Source of the DNA: an uncultured Chlamydiae bacterium
Lineage (GTDB): Bacteria; Chlamydiota; Chlamydiia; Chlamydiales; SM23-39
Reading direction: 5' to 3'
Length of the DNA: 9,239 nt
NCBI GenBank assembly: GCA_903889795.1
Contig: CAISYW010000019.1
Span: forward strand, 1 to 9,239
Program-made: the position numbers and the translations under genes
The notes under the pieces: model-generated
Database searches by the model: none
Seen by the model: only the letters and a program-made list of their open reading frames with translations
What the model was told of the DNA's origin: nothing
Shown: piece by piece, positions 6,201 through 9,239 of the stretch
Layout of the letters: every line of letters starts with the position of its first letter
Numbering within the stretch: the first letter of the stretch is position 1

Positions 6201-6821
6201 CCGCAAGAAAAACATCCGATCAATGAATCCGTTAATAGTCTCACGGCTTTTCTCGATAAGATTGATTTAACAGCCGAACAGCTTGGTCTCTGGTATGCAA
6301 GCGTCGCCAATTATGCCTATTGGTGGAAACGGCTACGTCAAAACCGCGATCCCAATAAAATCGTTGGCCAAGACAACTTCTTCCATTATGTTCCGCGTAA
6401 AAAAATGGCTCTGCGCATCACTAATCTTTCGCCGCCGTTAGATGTTTTGCGCGTCTGCGCAGCCGCCCTCACTGTCGGCGCAAGCCTCGAGGTCAGCTAT
6501 CTGCCGAACGCTTTTCAAAAAAACGAATTAAATTGGCTCGAGCTCGCTCCCGGACTACGCGTCGCCATGGAAACAAACGACGAATTTTTAGAACGCATCC
6601 GCGATGGAAAAATCGATCGTATCCGGTTGGTCGAACCGGTCACGCCGGATCTGAAAGAAGTTTCGGCCATCTCCGCAACGCATGTTATTGATACCCCTCC
6701 GCTCGCCAACGGACGCCTCGAACTGCTTCATTACTTGCGCGAAGTGAGCATCTGTATTGAATACCACCGATACGGCAATTTAGGCATTCGAGAGGGCGAG
6801 CTCAGAAAACCCCTATCGTAA
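3216..6821 (+). CDS. putA: Bifunctional proline dehydrogenase / P5C dehydrogenase PutA
   Basis: 1201 residues. PutA oxidises L-proline to P5C with FAD, passing electrons to membrane quinone, then oxidises the hydrolysed glutamate semialdehyde to glutamate with NAD, channelling the intermediate. The protein starts with a helical arm (1-160). The PRODH barrel follows: ISVKISSLY (near 202), LDMED (251-255), VRLVKGAY (315-322), LEGVADPIRR, and YLFRRLGENSG, whose Arg438 and Arg439 match the pair that holds the proline carboxylate in E. coli PutA. The ALDH domain has SPWNYP (Asn669), FTGST (743-747), GETSGKNS (Glu765, general base) and NGQKCTS (Cys799, nucleophile). A C-terminal ALDH-superfamily-like domain (about 1045-1201, VGQDNFFHYVP) is the tunnel-capping type. 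The ribbon-helix-helix DNA-binding domain of E. coli PutA is absent, so it cannot repress its own gene that way. All key residues are present. Confidence 0.96.
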   Translation: MPLELVHVDEAFDILDSVHGKPQSIAERKRLSIELALQILREASHSTTVHEKSAQGQFSRLMSDPMGKAFTAAMTDVCFRSNDYRRVADQIIFLLNQYGMPQYLPWFKRLQLHGFRILGSLWSRYLVPLAANTLRDEASQFILQGEPSTLNTLIEERKAQGIRLDMTRLGEAVSSECEAKKRLELYLNDLENPNIDSISVKISSLYSQIQLIDYEKSLETLAERLRVLYRAAIKHPFIYADGEKQSRCITLDMEDYDKFYLTAAVFRKVLEEPEFHHYSAGIALQAYLPDSLHTQKELTEWAKNRIHNGGAPISVRLVKGAYLALEQTQASHKNYPQAPFTSKLETDANFKRMLTYGSILENARAVHLKIGTHNLFDIAYALLLRTENQAEPYISFEMLEGVADPIRRVVQKLTGEILLYCPVASKDEFLQTIAYLFRRLGENSGSENFMRYIYSLKPGTENWENQTALFCDSCDEIISIAQPRRTQNRLMHPQPLDPGLPFDNEPNTDFSLPQNRRWAAEIATIWKEAAIQPIPLGIGGKELFDNEDGIRHDPSAPEKHLFRYAKAHQHHIEQALACAQKHEKEWAATSVEHRSHLLAKIAQKLRERRSELIGAMMIDGSKIISEADPEVSKAIDYAEYYRHQIVRMHQMKDIRWEPEGTILVVSPWNYPCAISTGGVLAALITGNCVLLKPASNGVLAAWTVVNAMWDAGVPKEILQFIPCDRELANDRLIIDSRIKTVIFTGSTAAARQILQTRPGLDLAGETSGKNSIIVTAMADRDLAIKELIHSAFSNNGQKCTSASLAILEAEVYDDPLFRHLLKEAVISLKAGPAWDLSSQISPLILAPGEALKRGLTTLEENEEWLLEPKQDAANPRLWSPGIKLGIQPGSFTHQTELFGPLLGVMRAESLSHAVELANATPFGLTAGLMSLDEREHDYWIEHIEAGNCFINHRITATMVRRQPFGGTKASSFGNGSKTGGPNYLREFMKAEQVGLPQEKHPINESVNSLTAFLDKIDLTAEQLGLWYASVANYAYWWKRLRQNRDPNKIVGQDNFFHYVPRKKMALRITNLSPPLDVLRVCAAALTVGASLEVSYLPNAFQKNELNWLELAPGLRVAMETNDEFLERIRDGKIDRIRLVEPVTPDLKEVSAISATHVIDTPPLANGRLELLHYLREVSICIEYHRYGNLGIREGELRKPLS

Positions 6822-6836
6822 ATGGGTTCATATTTC

Positions 6837-6842
6837 TATAAT
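6837..6842 (+). promoter_or_regulatory. Perfect TATAAT -10 element before the helicase gene
   Basis: TATAAT lies in the 29-bp gap after putA, 8 nt before the helicase ATG. No good -35 is found at 16-18 bp (these positions fall at the end of putA). A start from it would fall about 7 nt downstream, practically at the ATG, giving a leaderless message. Co-transcription from putA is the alternative. Confidence 0.35.
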
Positions 6843-6850
6843 TCCCTTCC

Positions 6851-8968
6851 ATGGCAAACATAGAAGAGCTCAATCCACAACAAATGGCCGCGGTCAATCA
6901 CGTCGAGGGACCGATGCTCGTTTTAGCCGGCGCCGGTTCCGGCAAGACACGCGTCGTCACCCACCGGATCGCCCGACTCATTGAAATCGGCATTCTTCCT
7001 TCAGATATCCTAGCGGTCACATTTACCAATAAGGCGGCCGAGGAAATGCGCTCTCGTATCCGCTCCAAAAAAAACGCACAGGTTCTGGCCAGCACTTTCC
7101 ACAGTCTGGGAGCAAGAATTTTGCGCGAATCCATCTCATTGCTGGGTTTTCGAAACGACTTCGCGATCTATGATGAAGATGATCGAGAAAAACTTTTAAA
7201 AGGTTGTCTCGACCAATTACGCCTTTCGAATGAAAAAGGCCTCTTAAAACAGATGCAAATCGATATTTCGAAAGCAAAAAATGACAATGAAGGGCCGGAA
7301 ATCAAAAGCTCCGATCCTGTTTTTGACCAAGTATATGCCCATTACCAGAACAAATTAAAAGAGTGCAACGCCCTTGATTTTGACGATCTGCTATTTCTTA
7401 CCGTCAAACTCCTGCAAGAAAATGAATCGGCTCGCAAGGAATATGAAAATCGCTGGCTATTCGTGCTGATCGATGAATACCAAGACACCAACCATTCGCA
7501 GCATCTATTGGCCAAGTTCCTTGTGGCAAAGCACAACAATATCTTTGCCGTGGGCGATCCGGATCAATCAATCTATTCCTGGCGCGGGGCCCGTTTCCAA
7601 AACATCCTGAATTTTGAGCGCGATTTTCCCGGCGCCAAAGTCGTGACGCTCGATCAAAATTACCGCAGTACAAACATGATTTTGCAAGCGGCCAATCAGC
7701 TCATCACAAAAAACACCACGCGATACGAAAAAAAGCTCTGGAGCAACCTGGGAGAGGGTTCTAAAATCGGCATCTTTATGTCGCAAAACGAGCGGCGCGA
7801 AGCGGAGTTCGTCGTTCACAAAATCCTCGAAACGATCCGCGATCACCATATCGCTTACGATGAGGTAGCGATCTTTTATCGCACCAACGCTCAGTCGCGA
7901 ACCTTTGAAGACGCGCTGCTTTCTCGACGCATTCCCTACGTCATTGTCGGAGGATTGTCCTTTTATCAAAGACGTGAGATCAAAGACATTCTCTCCTATC
8001 TGCGCATGCTGATTTCCAACTCCGATCTGATCTCGTTCTTACGCACAATCAACATACCTCGGCGCGGAATCGGCGCAACGACGTTAGAAAAAATCGTCGA
8101 ACAATCGGCTCTTCGCCATATTCCCATATTTTCATTCTGCGAGGATCTCTGCGACCAACCTAATTTATGTCCTGAAGTAAAACTCGGCGCCAAACAAAGA
8201 GAGGGGCTAAAAAGTTATATTTCGCTCATCCATCGTTTGCGCAATCAAAGACCGTCTTTAAAGCTCTTCGAGCTCATCACCGAAACAATCGAAGCGTCGC
8301 ATTATCTGAATCATTTGCAAGAAGACCCGGAAAGCCTGGATGACCGCAAAGAAAACATCGATGAATTAATCGGCAAGGCGGCCGAATGGGAAGAAGAGCG
8401 CGAGATGCCGACGCTCCAGCAATTTTTAGAAGAACTCACCCTGCGAGCGAACACGGAAGGACAAAAAAATGTCCCTTCGGTGCATTTGATGACGCTGCAT
8501 AATAGCAAAGGATTGGAGTTTTCTCTCGTCTTCATCGGCGGAATGGAAGAGGAACTCTTTCCCCACATGAACTCCCTGGGCAATCCCGAATCTTTGGAAG
8601 AAGAAAGGCGTCTCTGCTATGTCGGAATGACACGAGCCAAACGATTTCTCTATCTCACGGCAACCAGCTATCGCTACATGTGGGGCGGGCCGAGACTCAT
8701 GCGTCCCTCGCGATTTTTACGCGAAGTCCCAGCAAAGTATCTTAAAAACGACAGTCCGATTGTCTATGAACAAGAGAGCGCCCCGAGCGGCGATCCCGAA
8801 GCATTTGCCATCGGTGATCGGGTCCATCATAAAGAATTCGGCCAGGGAATTGTCCAAAAGAGCTTTCATACCTCCTTCGGCCTAACATATGAAGTACAGT
8901 TCGACGAAGGGACAACAACTCGAACGCTGGTAGCCAAATACGCAAAACTCCGCGTGGAGCTTGAATAA
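6851..8968 (+). CDS. uvrD: UvrD/Rep/PcrA-type SF1A DNA helicase
   Basis: 705 residues, the usual size for this family. It is an ATP-driven 3'-to-5' helicase acting in nucleotide excision repair, mismatch repair and clearing of stalled forks. Motifs are complete and in order: Q motif LNPQQ (7-11), Walker A AGAGSGKT (26-33, Lys32), Ia AVTFTNKAA (55-63), Walker B IDEYQD (207-212), III GDPDQSIYSWRG (235-246), IV QNYRST (269-274, Arg272), V TLHNSKGLEF (548-557) and VI YVGMTRAK (590-597, Arg595). The C-terminus (about 653-705, GDRVHHKEFGQGIV) is the Tudor-like domain that in PcrA/UvrD contacts RNA polymerase; E. coli Rep lacks it. The middle part, including CNALDFDDLLFL, resembles Rep/PcrA, so the exact subfamily name is uncertain. 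The ATG has no Shine-Dalgarno. It follows putA by 29 bp. Confidence 0.95.
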   Translation: MANIEELNPQQMAAVNHVEGPMLVLAGAGSGKTRVVTHRIARLIEIGILPSDILAVTFTNKAAEEMRSRIRSKKNAQVLASTFHSLGARILRESISLLGFRNDFAIYDEDDREKLLKGCLDQLRLSNEKGLLKQMQIDISKAKNDNEGPEIKSSDPVFDQVYAHYQNKLKECNALDFDDLLFLTVKLLQENESARKEYENRWLFVLIDEYQDTNHSQHLLAKFLVAKHNNIFAVGDPDQSIYSWRGARFQNILNFERDFPGAKVVTLDQNYRSTNMILQAANQLITKNTTRYEKKLWSNLGEGSKIGIFMSQNERREAEFVVHKILETIRDHHIAYDEVAIFYRTNAQSRTFEDALLSRRIPYVIVGGLSFYQRREIKDILSYLRMLISNSDLISFLRTINIPRRGIGATTLEKIVEQSALRHIPIFSFCEDLCDQPNLCPEVKLGAKQREGLKSYISLIHRLRNQRPSLKLFELITETIEASHYLNHLQEDPESLDDRKENIDELIGKAAEWEEEREMPTLQQFLEELTLRANTEGQKNVPSVHLMTLHNSKGLEFSLVFIGGMEEELFPHMNSLGNPESLEEERRLCYVGMTRAKRFLYLTATSYRYMWGGPRLMRPSRFLREVPAKYLKNDSPIVYEQESAPSGDPEAFAIGDRVHHKEFGQGIVQKSFHTSFGLTYEVQFDEGTTTRTLVAKYAKLRVELE

Positions 8969-8971
8969 CGG

Positions 8972-9239
8972 CTACGAATCGTTCTCGACCAATTGATCAA
9001 AAGCCAGAAGTACCTTCCGCGTCGAGATAAATTTCTGCCAGTGGCGATCCCTGAGCCGAAAACCCCGAATATTGGGAATCCAGGGATTCGGCGTAACAAT
9101 GACACCCGCGGCATAGCTGGGGGCCCAAAGCTTAGCGAGAGCTCGGCGCCGTGTAATCGTCAACGTGGGAATTTCCAAAAACGAGGCGAGATGTCCCAAC
9201 CCCGAGTCATTGCCAACTAGATAACCCGATTCATAAATA
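8972..9239 (-). CDS. GT9 (heptosyltransferase-type) glycosyltransferase, C-terminal part
   Basis: The frame is open to the right edge, giving about 88 codons of the C-terminus. It contains YLVGNDSGLGHLASFLEIPT, the GNDSG..HLA nucleotide-sugar-binding motif of glycosyltransferase family 9 (WaaC/WaaF/WaaQ-like), near the new end of the window, followed by a Trp/Arg-rich tail. These enzymes add ADP-heptose or related sugars to the LPS inner core at the cytoplasmic face of the inner membrane. Donor and acceptor cannot be told from this fragment, and some GT9 proteins act on other glycans. The stop TAG (8974-8972) lies 3 bp from the helicase stop, so the two genes converge with no room for a terminator between them. 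The 5' end and true start lie outside the window. Confidence 0.8.
   Translation of the reverse strand, partial: IYESGYLVGNDSGLGHLASFLEIPTLTITRRRALAKLWAPSYAAGVIVTPNPWIPNIRGFRLRDRHWQKFISTRKVLLAFDQLVENDS

Noticed and set aside
6821..6851. A clear putA-helicase operon
   Set aside because: Spacing allows it, but no functional link exists and a perfect TATAAT lies in the gap, so I do not claim an operon.
7568..7969. 133-codon minus-strand frame inside the helicase gene
   Set aside because: Antisense to conserved helicase motifs III and IV; no independent support.
8993..9220. 75-codon plus-strand frame after the helicase
   Set aside because: The minus strand here carries a recognisable GT9 motif and is open to the window edge; the plus frame is its shadow.
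1..9239. CRISPR array, tRNA or rRNA genes, defence cassette
   Set aside because: I looked for regularly spaced repeats, cloverleaf segments and known defence domains and saw none; the only RNA-guided nuclease trace is the broken tnpB.

Overview
This 9.2 kb window reads as bacterial chromosome, most likely from an environmental (Parachlamydiales-type) chlamydia or a close relative in the PVC group. That placement is an inference. It rests on the style of the GroES N-terminus with a heat-shock promoter and a degenerate CIRCE-like repeat, on moderate GC content, and on a small hydrophobic orphan protein resembling those common in environmental chlamydiae. No rRNA or other strong phylogenetic marker is present, so treat it as tentative.

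Layout from left to right. (1) Positions 1-203 (minus) hold the 5' part of groES, with a clear sigma70 promoter and a CIRCE-like inverted repeat upstream. (2) Positions 308-1573 (minus) hold a secreted DUF1343/NamZ-family exo-N-acetylmuramidase-like protein; its stop codon lies inside the CIRCE-like repeat. (3) Positions about 1615-2124 (minus) are a decayed IS200/IS605-group element: the C-terminal part of tnpB, still joined to its right-end hairpins (the omega-RNA scaffold region). (4) Positions 2216-3147 form a small AT-richer accessory patch with two unrecognised proteins on opposite strands whose 3' ends overlap by 37 bp. (5) Positions 3216-6821 (plus) encode a 1201-residue bifunctional proline dehydrogenase/P5C dehydrogenase (PutA) without the DNA-binding domain of E. 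coli PutA. (6) Positions 6851-8968 (plus) encode a complete UvrD/Rep/PcrA helicase. (7) Positions 8972-9239 (minus) hold the C-terminal end of a GT9 (heptosyltransferase-type) glycosyltransferase that enters from the right and converges on the helicase with a 3-bp gap.

The genes do not form one pathway. PutA oxidises proline to glutamate and feeds electrons to the membrane quinone pool. The NamZ-like protein and the GT9 protein both concern the cell envelope (muropeptide processing and LPS core or other glycan assembly). GroES and the helicase are housekeeping. putA and the helicase gene are 29 bp apart on the same strand and could be co-transcribed, although a perfect TATAAT sits in that gap.

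I did not find a convincing new multi-gene system. The best leads are the dual-purpose inverted repeat between the NamZ-like gene and groES, the effector-less tnpB/omega-RNA remnant, the orphan gene pair, and a repeated promoter-to-start spacing that suggests leaderless mRNAs. No stretch longer than 300 bp lacks a gene.
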